A stretch of 64,000 bases of DNA, from NCBI RefSeq assembly GCF_000802245.2, contig NZ_CP021080.1:1240001-1304000 (forward strand). Direction: 5' to 3'. Positions within the stretch are counted from its first letter, which is position 1. Each line of letters starts with the position of its first letter. Both the position numbers and the translations under genes were made by a program. Of the stretch, positions 35,901 through 43,451 are shown piece after piece. The stretch is from Streptomyces pluripotens. GTDB lineage: Bacteria > Actinomycetota > Actinomycetes > Streptomycetales > Streptomycetaceae. The notes under the pieces were generated by a model that worked only from the letters and a program-made list of their open reading frames with translations, was not told the DNA's origin and made no database searches.

Positions 35901-36498
35901 TGCCCGTGCGACCGTGCCAGACCGCCTCCAGGCGCAGCGCATCCCCGTAGACCTCGCGCCATGGGGTGAGGAGTTCCACAGCCCGGTCGAAACGTCCCGC
36001 GGTGAGCGCGCGGCCCACGTCGGAGCCGGGGCCGAGCAGCACGACGAGACCATCACCCCGATTGCCGGACCAGGGCAGCAGTGGACTGCCCTCGCCCGCA
36101 TGCGCCGCAGTGACGATCCGGCACAAGTCGGCCCACCCCCGCGCACCGTCCTGGGCGAGGAAGGTCACCCGGGGCGCCGACTCGTCCACGAAGGCACCGC
36201 CCCGCACCGGGGTGCGACGCCTCTCCGGGGCTCGCGGCTCCGCCCGGACAGTAGGCACCCCCTCCCGCCGCACCGGCTCCGACGCCTCCACCGCAAGGTT
36301 CACCCCGAACAGCGGGCGCACGCCCGCTCTGGCGCAGGCCTTGGCAAAGCGGACCGTACCGGCGAGAGAGTCACGGTCGGCGAGGGCGAGGGCGTCCATA
36401 CCCCGCTCCGAGGCGCGCTCGGCCAGCCGCTCCGGATGGGACGCCCCGTATTTCAGGGAGAACCCGGAGACGGTGTGTAGATGCGTGAAGCCCGGCAC
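32992..36498 (-). CDS. dnaE2: Error-prone DNA polymerase DnaE2, C-terminus supplied by the element
   Basis: A 1168-residue C-family polymerase for damage tolerance. The N-terminal PHP domain (FTHLHTVSGFSLKYGASHPE), the palm with catalytic aspartates in PDIDID (Asp432, Asp434) and the fingers are all present. The OB-fold region follows. GTG 36498 is chosen because GGGAGG stands 5-6 nt upstream and it gives the usual VPGFTHLH start; an ATG 7 codons earlier lacks this. From about residue 1022 onward (33434 downward) the sequence belongs to the element and differs from the displaced host C-terminus. The reading frame crosses the junction without interruption. It overlaps imuB. Confidence 0.9.
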   Translation of the reverse strand: MPGFTHLHTVSGFSLKYGASHPERLAERASERGMDALALADRDSLAGTVRFAKACARAGVRPLFGVNLAVEASEPVRREGVPTVRAEPRAPERRRTPVRGGAFVDESAPRVTFLAQDGARGWADLCRIVTAAHAGEGSPLLPWSGNRGDGLVVLLGPGSDVGRALTAGRFDRAVELLTPWREVYGDALRLEAVWHGRTGTGPGSLRLAARTVGFAAEQCVRPVLSNAVRYADPGLGPVADVLDAARRLVPVDPRGELDSGAAWLKDPPAMRRIAERVVEAAGYRRDTAHRLLEQTATTAAECRVDPERDLGIGTVHFPEPHLVGAGRRTAQRALASRVVAGMVRLGYGARRVYWERMHRELDIIAHHGFASYFLTVAQIVADVREMGIRVAARGSGAGSLVNHLLGIAHADPVEHGLLMERFLSKERVVLPDIDIDVESARRLEVYRAIIDRFGAERVATVSMPETYRVRHAVRDVGAALSMDPADIDRIAKSFPHIRARDARAALEELPELKELAEEFQRNGARYGGLWELVEALDALPRGIAMHPCGVLLSDASLLARTPVVPTSGEGLPMSQFDKEDVEDLGLLKLDVLGVRMQSAMAHAVAEVERVTGERVDLDALPPGDSATYRLIRSAETLGCFQIESPGQRDLVGRLQPSTFHDLVVDISLFRPGPVAADMVRPFIEARHGRAPVRYPHPHLEEALRGTYGVVVFHEQVIDIIAVMTGCGRGEADRVRRGLSDPESQGRIKVWFTQAAAAGGYSAEAIRCTWGIIEAFGSYGFCKAHAVAFAVPTYQSAWLKAHHPAAFYAGLLTHDPGMYPKRLLLADARRRGVPILPLDVNVSGVTHKIELVSESPAVWGLRLALCDVHGISAAEAKRIEGGQPYSSLLDFWERARPSRPLAGRLAQVGALDAFGANRRDLQLHLTELHRGARRGGGQLPLAGGRKTAPAGLPALTSAEQLSAELGVLSMDASRNLMDDHQEFLKELGVVFARRLREVRHGETVLVAGAKAATQTPPILHRTKSSPYGEATAREPQRIIFVTLDDSTGLIDLAFFSDSQADCAHTIFHSWLLLVRGKVQRRGPRSLSVVGSAAWDLMELAELRRSGDLDAVADRLAERQERPDPEARKPGRTIQVANGVEMDPWADLRPAGGASMEGRKFWHSSPGSAG
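33429..33434. other. Predicted attachment core, dnaE2 end
   Basis: TTGACT inside dnaE2 (codons AAG TCA AGC). On the 5' side of the gene the sequence (ending PPILHRTK) is taken as host. On the 3' side it reads SSPYGEATAREPQRIIF, unlike the displaced host sequence STGRSGKRVIF. Confidence 0.65.
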
Positions 36499-36650
36499 AC
36501 GCACCTCCCGCACTCGCAAACCCCGAACAATACTCGAACATCAGTTCCCCACCCCGTTCTCCACCATACCTCCATTCTCGAACATGTGTACGACGCCCGT
36601 TCGGCCGTGTCCCACCTGCGCAAACGCCTGGCCACCCGGAACGTAGGGAC

Positions 36651-37811
36651 ATGAAACGGACAGCCGAGGCGGCCTCGCCCCACCCCTCCCTCCGCGCCGA
36701 ACTGAAGGACGCCGTGACCCCCCGGGCAACGCTCCTCGTCATCGGTGTGATCGCCCTCCAGCTGCTGTTCATCGCCTCCTACGTGGGCGCCCTGCACCAC
36801 CCGGAACCCAGGAATGTCCCCTTCGCGGTCGTCGCACCCCAGCCCGCGGCCACCCAGGCGGTGGCCCGGCTGGAGCAGCTGCCCGGTACCCCCCTGGCCC
36901 CCCGCACGGTGGCCGACGAGGCGACCGCACGCGGCCAGATCCTGAACCGGGACATCGACGGCGCCCTGCTGGTCGATCCGCGCGGCACCACCGACACCCT
37001 GTTGGTCGCCACCGGTGGCGGCACCGCCCTCGCCACTTCCCTGAAGAACCTCGTCACTGCCGTGGAACAGTCCGGACACCGCACCACCCGGGTGGTAGAC
37101 GTGGCCCCCACCGCGGCCACGGACTTCAACGGCCTGTCGTCCTTCTACCTGGTCGTCGGCTGGTGCGTGGGGGGCTATCTGTGCGCATCGATCCTCGCGA
37201 TCAGCACCGGCGCCCGCCCCGCCAACCCCCGGCGGGCACTCATCAGACTGGCCGTGATGGCCGTGGTGGCGATCACCGGCGGACTGGGCGGCGCGGTGAT
37301 CGTGGGGCCGATCCTGGGCGCCCTGCCCGGCAGTGTGTCCGCCTACTGGGGCCTGGGCGCACTGATCACCTTTGCCGTCGGCGCGGCCACGCTCGCACTC
37401 CAAGGCGTCTTCGGCATCATCGGCATCGGCCTGGCGATCCTGCTCGTGGTGATCGCGGGCAACCCGAGCGCGGGCGGTGCCTTCCCCTTCCCCCTGTTGC
37501 CCCCGTTCTGGCAGGCGATCGGTCCGGCCCTGCCACCGGGCGCGGGTACCTGGGCAGCCCGCTCGATCGCGTACTTCAAGGGCAACGCCGTCACCAGCTC
37601 GCTCCTGGTGCTGTCGGCGTGGGCACTGGCCGGCGTCGCGATGACACTGTTGACGGCCGGTCTCCGCGTACGGCGGGAAGAGGAACGCAACGGGGACCGT
37701 CCAACCGCAGCCGCCGGCGTGATGAGCACGGGGAACCGCGCGGCCCCGCCCCGTGACCGGAGCGAGGCCGCACCCGACGGGACCGCCACGGGAACCGTCA
37801 GGGAAGGGTGA
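36651..37811 (+). CDS. ABC-2/YhgE-like integral membrane protein
   Basis: A 386-residue membrane protein. One helix near the N-terminus ([21 protein letters not shown]) is followed by an external domain of about 130 residues and then five or six C-terminal helices ([20 protein letters not shown] onward). This layout is that of DUF3533/ABC-2 permease-like proteins. No ATPase is adjacent. Function is unknown; export or envelope roles are usual for the fold. The C-terminus overlaps the convergent protease gene by 14 nt. Confidence 0.78.
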   Translation: MKRTAEAASPHPSLRAELKDAVTPRATLLVIGVIALQLLFIASYVGALHHPEPRNVPFAVVAPQPAATQAVARLEQLPGTPLAPRTVADEATARGQILNRDIDGALLVDPRGTTDTLLVATGGGTALATSLKNLVTAVEQSGHRTTRVVDVAPTAATDFNGLSSFYLVVGWCVGGYLCASILAISTGARPANPRRALIRLAVMAVVAITGGLGGAVIVGPILGALPGSVSAYWGLGALITFAVGAATLALQGVFGIIGIGLAILLVVIAGNPSAGGAFPFPLLPPFWQAIGPALPPGAGTWAARSIAYFKGNAVTSSLLVLSAWALAGVAMTLLTAGLRVRREEERNGDRPTAAAGVMSTGNRAAPPRDRSEAAPDGTATGTVREG

Positions 37812-38697
37812 CCCCGTAGTAGCTCAACGCCTCGGTCACCGGTTGGAAGAAGGTCGTGCCACCCGAGGAGCAGTTGCCACTGCCACCGGACGTCAGACCG
37901 TAGGCCGTGGTTCCGTAGTACAGCGGACCACCGCTGTCACCGCCCTCGGCGCAGACCGTGGTCTGGATCAGCCCGCGCACGATGTCGCCGCTGCCGTAGT
38001 TGACGGTGGCGTTCAACGCGGTGACCCGGCCGCCGTGCGTACCGGTGGTGGAGCCGCGCCGGTAGACGGTCTGGCCCACCCGGGGCGTGGCCGCCCTGGT
38101 GATGGACTGGCCACCCACCGCACTGGGATGCGCGATGGAGGAGTTGGTGTACCGCACCAGCGCGAAGTCGTTGCCCGGGAAGCTGTATCCGACGTTGGTG
38201 CCCAGCACCGTGTGGTGTCTGGAGTCGCTGTACCAGGTGGAGGCGACCTCGCCGCAGTGCCCGGCGGTCAGGAAGTAGTACGTGCTGCCGCTGCGCACGT
38301 TGAACCCGAGCGAGCAGCGGTACTGGCCGCCGTAGATGGCGTCGCCGCCGGTGATCAGTTTGCTGAACCTGCCGGGTGTGTGCTTGATGGTGAGCGCGCC
38401 CGCATTGCTGCCGGCCTGCTTTCTGATCCTGGCGATCCCGGCCTTGGAGACCGAGCTGTCGACGGTGACGACGACGCGGTTGCTCTTGCTGTCGACCGCC
38501 CATGCCGTGCCGGGTATGTCCGCGTTCAGGACGGAGCGGCTCGCCCTGGTGAGCTGGGCGGTGCTGAACGGGTGGGCGACGGCGGCGTTCGCGGTGGGGG
38601 CGGCGAACGCGGCTGCGGCCAAGAAGCCGGTGGCCACGGCGATCAGCCGGGTCCGTCTCGTCGTACCGCTGCGGGGAGTGGTGCGCTTGATCCTCAC
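37798..38697 (-). CDS. sprB: Streptogrisin B-type serine protease, prepro form
   Basis: A 299-residue chymotrypsin-like protease of the alpha-lytic family. It has a signal peptide, an alpha-lytic-type pro-region (about residues 39-114) and a mature part starting near [10 protein letters not shown]. The triad is in FLTAGHC (His), GNDFALVRY (Asp) and GDSGGPLY (Ser), with disulfide cysteines around His and Ser. The length and near-identity of many segments with S. griseus SprB (e.g. [31 protein letters not shown]) support the name. GTG starts the gene. Confidence 0.92.
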   Translation of the reverse strand: MRIKRTTPRSGTTRRTRLIAVATGFLAAAAFAAPTANAAVAHPFSTAQLTRASRSVLNADIPGTAWAVDSKSNRVVVTVDSSVSKAGIARIRKQAGSNAGALTIKHTPGRFSKLITGGDAIYGGQYRCSLGFNVRSGSTYYFLTAGHCGEVASTWYSDSRHHTVLGTNVGYSFPGNDFALVRYTNSSIAHPSAVGGQSITRAATPRVGQTVYRRGSTTGTHGGRVTALNATVNYGSGDIVRGLIQTTVCAEGGDSGGPLYYGTTAYGLTSGGSGNCSSGGTTFFQPVTEALSYYGVTLP

Positions 38698-38814
38698 TTC
38701 TCGTTCCCTCCAAGGGAAGTCGGGGGCCCGTGTGGGGTCAGGGCCGGTGAGGCGCAGTCAGGGGCACGGCTGGTTTTCGGACGCTCATGCCCCGGACCAG
38801 CGCTGGGGGGAGTA

Positions 38815-38896
38815 TTCGGCCGGACGGCCGGACGGCACAAGAGCGCCTTTCGGCCGGACGGCCGGACGGCACAAGAGCGCCTTTCGGCCGTCCGGC
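38815..38896. repeat. 34-bp tandem repeat with hairpin
   Basis: Two identical 34-bp units (38815-38848, 38849-38882) each begin TTCGGCCGGACGGCC and end AAGAGCGCCT. A third unit begins at 38883 but turns into GGCCGTCCGGC (38886-38896). That segment is the exact complement of GCCGGACGGCC at 38853-38863, giving a strong stem-loop followed by TTTC. It lies between the two protease genes and may end transcription of the upstream protease. Confidence 0.75.
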
Positions 38897-39086
38897 TTTC
38901 AACTGCTGTCTTTCCTTGGTGTCTTCACTTCACGGCGCCCGACGGCGTCCGGAGCGTGCTCAAACACTCCGGCGGAAGTGCCGTACTGCGTAGCGTCAGT
39001 TGTCAACGGCAGCGTCGTGGCTGGTCGCGCGGTTCCCCACGCACCTTCAGGGACCGCCCGGCCGCGCTGGGTTTCGCCCGGCCTGC

Positions 39087-39938
39087 TCAGTAGAGGCTGA
39101 CGCCGTACGCGCTCAGCGCCTCAGACACGGGCTGGTAGAACGTCGTCCCGCCAGTGGTGCAGTCGCCGCTGCCACCGGAGGTGAGGCCGAGGGCCTTCGT
39201 CCCGTCGTAGAGGGGCCCGCCGGAGTCCCCGGGCTCGGCGCAGACGTCGGTCTGGATCATGCCCCTGACCGTACCGCCGCTCTGGTAGCGGACGCTGACG
39301 TTCAGAGCCGTAACGGTGCCTCCATGGGTGCCGGAGGTGGAGCCGGTGCGCTTGACGTTCTCGCCCACGTAGGCGTCTGCGGCGGTGTAACCCCCTGGGT
39401 GGCGGAGGGCGGTGTTGTCGTAACGGACCAGCGCGTAGTCGTTTCCGGGGAAGTCATGGGCGACGGTCGGACCGATGAGCGTGGAGTGGGACGGGTCGGT
39501 GTACCAGGTCTTGGCGACCTTGCCGCAGTGGCCGGCAGTGAGGAAGGAGTAGGTGCCGCCGCCCACCACATTGAAGCCGAGCGAACAGCGGTACTGGCCG
39601 CCGTAGATGGCGTCGCCGGCGCCCAGGAGGGGTCGGAACACGCCACCGACGCGGCGGATTTCCACGGCACCCGGGTCGTTGCCCGCGGCCTTCTCGATGC
39701 GGGTGATCCCCGCCTTGCCGACCGTGCTGTCGGCGGTGACGACGACGTGCCCGGACGCCTGGTCCACATACCAGGCGGTGCCGTCGACCGCGGCCTGGGT
39801 GACACCATCCGAAACGCGGGCCAGCCGCGCAGCGTCCCGGGCGGGGGCGTCGGCGGCCCCGGCAACGGGTGCCCCCGCCAGGGTCACGGCGACCAGACCC
39901 ACGGCGACGGCGAACAGTCGGGTGCGCTTGATCCTCAC
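39087..39938 (-). CDS. Streptogrisin-like secreted serine protease
   Basis: A 283-residue paralogue of the preceding protease with the same plan: signal peptide (ends VAGAADA), pro-region, and mature protease from about [11 protein letters not shown]. The triad is conserved ([28 protein letters not shown]). It differs in several surface loops (e.g. [14 protein letters not shown]), so substrate preference may differ. GTG 39938. It was probably produced by an old tandem duplication. The first residues MRIKRT are identical in both genes. Confidence 0.9.
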   Translation of the reverse strand: MRIKRTRLFAVAVGLVAVTLAGAPVAGAADAPARDAARLARVSDGVTQAAVDGTAWYVDQASGHVVVTADSTVGKAGITRIEKAAGNDPGAVEIRRVGGVFRPLLGAGDAIYGGQYRCSLGFNVVGGGTYSFLTAGHCGKVAKTWYTDPSHSTLIGPTVAHDFPGNDYALVRYDNTALRHPGGYTAADAYVGENVKRTGSTSGTHGGTVTALNVSVRYQSGGTVRGMIQTDVCAEPGDSGGPLYDGTKALGLTSGGSGDCTTGGTTFYQPVSEALSAYGVSLY

Positions 39939-40254
39939 TGATCCTCCTCATGGGAAGCGGAAGGCCCTATGGGGTGAGGGCCCGTGAGACCGTGGGAGGT
40001 GGCATGTTCCTGACATGTCTTAGCGAGGATGACTCCGGAACGCCGGGCACACAAGAGGCTCACCGCAACCGGAGCGTGCGCCACCGGTTCAGCGCAGGCC
40101 GGACCCCTCGGCCCGGTCACCGTTCCCGTGTGCCACCGGGTGTGCGAAGGACAGAAGCGGCCAGCGCGGGGCCACCGTGGGAGCCGGGCGCGATCCAGGC
40201 CCGCGCTGACGGTCCACCAGGAAGCGAAGCATGGCGGGGGGCGCGAAGTCGCGC
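39939..40254. other. Intergenic region between protease and DUF5685 genes
   Basis: The region upstream of the second protease (minus strand) should hold its promoter. Downstream it abuts the DUF5685 stop. I see no gene or clear regulatory motif in it. Confidence 0.4.
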
Positions 40255-41397
40255 TCAGCAACCGTCGCAGAGGCAGCAGCAGTCGCAACCGTCGCAGCCG
40301 TCACACGGACAGTCACAGCAGCAGTCGCAGTGCTGGTAGCACCCCTCACGCTTCCTGCGCGACCAGGGCCCTTCGTACTCGTCCGCGCAGCACATCTTGC
40401 AGCTACAGCACATCAGGAGAAACACTCCGCAGCCGGCCAGCAACCCGCGGGGCGGTTTGGGCTCTTGCGCCCAAGGGTCGGAGGCCGTGTGCCCCGACTG
40501 CCTCGCCTGCCCCGTTCCCGGCTGGTGAGCAGCGCACCTCGGCACCGTCCCGAAAGCCCGGTCTACGGAGCGCCGCAGCTCGTGCACGAGGAGCAGATGA
40601 ACCAGCCCGCCCTCGACGAACTCGGTCTCCCGCAGGGCGAACCGGATGCCGCGCAGGGCGTCATCGGCGAGGCGGCGGGCCTCGGCAAGGGACGTACCAG
40701 TGGCAGCAAGGGGGTTCCAGGCACCCGACACCGCGTCGGCCTGCCGGTCCTCCACGGCGTCCAGCAGATGGGCGAGCCGCCCGAAGAGCCGCCCCGCCTC
40801 CGCCAGCGGCTCCGCATTGGCCGGCCGTCCGGCCAGCACCGCGGTGTGCGCGAAGGCGGCGGCGGTCGCGGTCTCGGTCGGCTCGGTGACCGTCAGAACC
40901 GGGGTTCCAGGCCCTGCCAGCATCTCGATGCCGGACTGCCGGTCGACAGCCTCGACGAGAACAGCGGTGTCGAACCCGACCGCCGCTCCGCCCTGCGCCC
41001 CGGCCCGGTCCCAGCCCGCGGCGACCCGGCGCGCCGCGGCCGCCACCGGCCTGCGGGCCAACAGTCCGTCTCGGTCGGCGACGTGGTCGCGCATCTTCGC
41101 CGAGGCGAGCACCAGCGAGACGGCGGCGGCGAGCCGCGCCCCCTCCCCCTGTGCCACCGACGCTGTCCGCAGTCCACGCAGCATGCACGGTCCGGCCGTA
41201 CGGCGGGCCGTGCCTGCAGGAGCGGCCTGAGCCTCCGTCAAGACCGAGATGAGAAGCCCGTCATAGTTCGTCACAAGGCGTGAGAACTGACCGTGATCGC
41301 GACGCAGGGCGAGGCAGAGCCCGCACAGGTGCGCCATCCACTCGGCCTTCAGGCGCTCTCCGAGCCGATGAGAGCAGGGCTTGACGATTCCGAACAT
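40255..41397 (-). CDS. DUF5685 protein with extreme cysteine-rich tail
   Basis: A 380-residue protein. The N-terminal part (MFGIVKPCSHRLGERL, then AHLCGLCLALRRDHG) has CxxC-type pairs and an all-helical body as in DUF5685. The last 50 residues are striking: a CCSCKMCC cluster, then a tail in which 14 of the last 28 residues are cysteine, alternating with Asp and Gly (CDCCCDCPCDG and similar). This could bind several metal ions or an Fe-S cluster. Function is unknown. It is divergent from sflA. Confidence 0.82.
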   Translation of the reverse strand: MFGIVKPCSHRLGERLKAEWMAHLCGLCLALRRDHGQFSRLVTNYDGLLISVLTEAQAAPAGTARRTAGPCMLRGLRTASVAQGEGARLAAAVSLVLASAKMRDHVADRDGLLARRPVAAAARRVAAGWDRAGAQGGAAVGFDTAVLVEAVDRQSGIEMLAGPGTPVLTVTEPTETATAAAFAHTAVLAGRPANAEPLAEAGRLFGRLAHLLDAVEDRQADAVSGAWNPLAATGTSLAEARRLADDALRGIRFALRETEFVEGGLVHLLLVHELRRSVDRAFGTVPRCAAHQPGTGQARQSGHTASDPWAQEPKPPRGLLAGCGVFLLMCCSCKMCCADEYEGPWSRRKREGCYQHCDCCCDCPCDGCDGCDCCCLCDGC

Positions 41398-41672
41398 GGC
41401 GATCCCCCCCTGGGCTGGCGCTGCAATACTGCAGGGACGTTCACCCGTACGCACCTTGCGTCACCCGTCCGCCAGCGAACATCATATTTCACTCACAGTC
41501 AGCAGCCGTACGGGTCACACCCCTTGGGGCACAAGGACTCTCGACGGATCCGCTGTGCACCAGTACCGTCACAAACCCCCCGCGCGGCGTCTATCCACTT
41601 GGCGCACCGTCCGCATCATGGATGACCATAGGGATGCGGAACGCAAGAAAACCGCTGTGAGAGGAGGCGTCC

Positions 41673-42110
41673 ATGGGATCGGTACGCAAGGCGAGTGCGT
41701 GGCTCGGCCTCGTCGACGACAACGATGACGAGCGCTACTACGACGACGACTACTCCGAGGGCACCGAGTCCGGGGACGCCTGGGTCACGGACCCGCGGGT
41801 GAGGGTGGCCTCGGACACGGCCGAGGAGAAGGGGCGCCGGATCGGCACGGTCGCCCCGGACAGTTTCCGGGACGCCCGCGCCATCGGCGAGCTGTTCCGG
41901 GACGGCGTCCCGGTCATCATGAACCTCACCGCGATGGAGCCCGCCGACGCCAAGCGCGTCGTGGACTTCGCGGCGGGGCTCATCTTCGGGCTGCGCGGCT
42001 CCATCGACCGGGTGTCCAACCGCGTGTTCCTGCTCACCCCGGCCGACACGGAGATCGTCAGCGGTGAGGCGTCCGCGCACCGCTCGGACGGCTTCTTCAA
42101 CCAGAGCTGA
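41673..42110 (+). CDS. sflA: SepF-like division protein SflA
   Basis: A 145-residue protein. An acidic N-terminal linker ([16 protein letters not shown]) leads to the SepF core: [51 protein letters not shown] and VFLLTP. SepF proteins bind the membrane and FtsZ. S. coelicolor has the main SepF near ftsZ and two SepF-like paralogues; this location fits SflA (from memory SCO1749). It lies far from ftsZ, which favours a paralogue. GAGAGGAGG precedes the ATG. Confidence 0.87.
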   Translation: MGSVRKASAWLGLVDDNDDERYYDDDYSEGTESGDAWVTDPRVRVASDTAEEKGRRIGTVAPDSFRDARAIGELFRDGVPVIMNLTAMEPADAKRVVDFAAGLIFGLRGSIDRVSNRVFLLTPADTEIVSGEASAHRSDGFFNQS

Positions 42111-42146
42111 GGCGGGGCCGCCCACCGGCCCCGCCTCACCGGGGGC

Positions 42147-43337
42147 TCACCGGAACGCATCGAGCCCGGTGAGCGCCTTGCCCAGCACGAGCTGGTGCAT
42201 CTCGACGGTGCCCTCGTAGGTGAGCACCGACTCCAGGTTGGTCGCGTGCCGCATCACGGGGTATTCCAGGGAGATGCCGTTGGCACCGAGGATCGTCCGC
42301 GCCGTGCGGCAGATCTCGATGGCCTCCCGGACGTTGTTGAGTTTGCCGAAGCTGACCTGCTCGGGACGCAGGCGACCGGCGTCCATCCGCCGCCCCAGGT
42401 GGTGAGCGAGCAGAATTCCCTTGTGCAGTTCGACCGCCATGTCGGCGAGCTTGGCCTGGGTGAGCTGGAAGCCGCCGATGGGCCGTCCGAACTGCTCCCG
42501 GGTCCGCGCATACTCCACGGCCGCCTCGAAGCTGCTGCGCGCCGCGCCCATCGCGCCCCAGACGATGCCATAGCGGGCGTGCGAGAGGCAGCTGAGCGGT
42601 CCGCGCAGTCCGGCACCCCCCGGGAGCACCGCGGTGGCGGGCAGGCGCACGTCGTCAAGGATGAGTTCGCTGGTGACGGAGGCCCGCAGGGACCACTTGT
42701 GCTTGATCTCCGGCGCCGAGAAACCGGGGCTGGCGGTGGGGACGACGAAGCCGCGGATGCCTTCCCCGGTCTGCGCCCAGACGACGGCCACCCCGGCGAC
42801 GGACCCGTTGGTGATCCACATCTTGCGACCGTTGAGAACCCAGTCGTCGCCGTCGCGCTTGGCGTGGGTGCGCATGGAGGCGGGGTCGGAGCCATGGTCA
42901 GGCTCGGTCAGTCCGAAGCAACCGATCACTTCGCCGGCGGCCATGCGGGGCAGCCACTCCTGTTTCTGCTCCTCGCTGCCGAACCGGTGGATCGCGTACA
43001 TGGCGAGAGAGCCCTGCACCGAGACCAGGGACCGGATGCCCGAGTCGGCCGCCTCCAGCTCCAGACACGCCAGTCCGTACTGCACGGCGGACGCACCCAC
43101 GCAGCCGTACCCGGTCAGTGACATGCCGAGGGCGCCGATGCCGCCGAGTTCGCGCGCGAGGTCCCGGATACCGGGCAGCTCACCCTTCTCATACCAGTCG
43201 GCGACGTACGGCAGCACGCGGTCGGCCGCCCAGCCACGCACGGTGTCCCGGATGGCCAGGTCCTCCGGCTCCAGCAGGTCGTCGATCCCGAGCGGGTCGG
43301 CGGCATCGAACGGGGGCAGCTTCGCGGACGCGGACAT
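42147..43337 (-). CDS. Acyl-CoA dehydrogenase, glutaryl-CoA dehydrogenase type
   Basis: A 396-residue flavoenzyme. The FAD-binding motifs CFGLTEPDHGSDP and WITNGSVAGVAVVWAQ are present, with RTREQFGRPIGGFQL in the C-terminal helical domain. The catalytic Glu is in TYEGTVEMHQL. These features match the glutaryl-CoA dehydrogenase branch, which oxidises and decarboxylates glutaryl-CoA in lysine/tryptophan breakdown. ATG 43337 has GGAGGGTG upstream. A palindrome 41 nt before the start suggests TetR-type control. Confidence 0.88.
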   Translation of the reverse strand: MSASAKLPPFDAADPLGIDDLLEPEDLAIRDTVRGWAADRVLPYVADWYEKGELPGIRDLARELGGIGALGMSLTGYGCVGASAVQYGLACLELEAADSGIRSLVSVQGSLAMYAIHRFGSEEQKQEWLPRMAAGEVIGCFGLTEPDHGSDPASMRTHAKRDGDDWVLNGRKMWITNGSVAGVAVVWAQTGEGIRGFVVPTASPGFSAPEIKHKWSLRASVTSELILDDVRLPATAVLPGGAGLRGPLSCLSHARYGIVWGAMGAARSSFEAAVEYARTREQFGRPIGGFQLTQAKLADMAVELHKGILLAHHLGRRMDAGRLRPEQVSFGKLNNVREAIEICRTARTILGANGISLEYPVMRHATNLESVLTYEGTVEMHQLVLGKALTGLDAFR

Positions 43338-43377
43338 GGAACACCCTCCGGGGCGTGGGCACACTGACGGGGCCAAA

Positions 43378-43394
43378 AACTAGCAGCGCTAGTT
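43378..43394. promoter_or_regulatory. TetR-like palindrome upstream of the acyl-CoA dehydrogenase
   Basis: AACTAGC (43378-43384) and GCTAGTT (43388-43394) are exact complements around AGC. Such short palindromes are common TetR-family operators for acyl-CoA metabolism genes. No TetR gene is in this window. Confidence 0.55.
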
Positions 43395-43451
43395 ACAATT
43401 CCGCAGCCGACGTTACGGTGCGGTGTCCCGCACGTCCAGGGGCCATCGAGG

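Noticed and set aside
38815..38896. Tandem repeats as a possible CRISPR array
   Set aside because: Units are directly adjacent without spacers, only two to three copies, and no cas genes are present.
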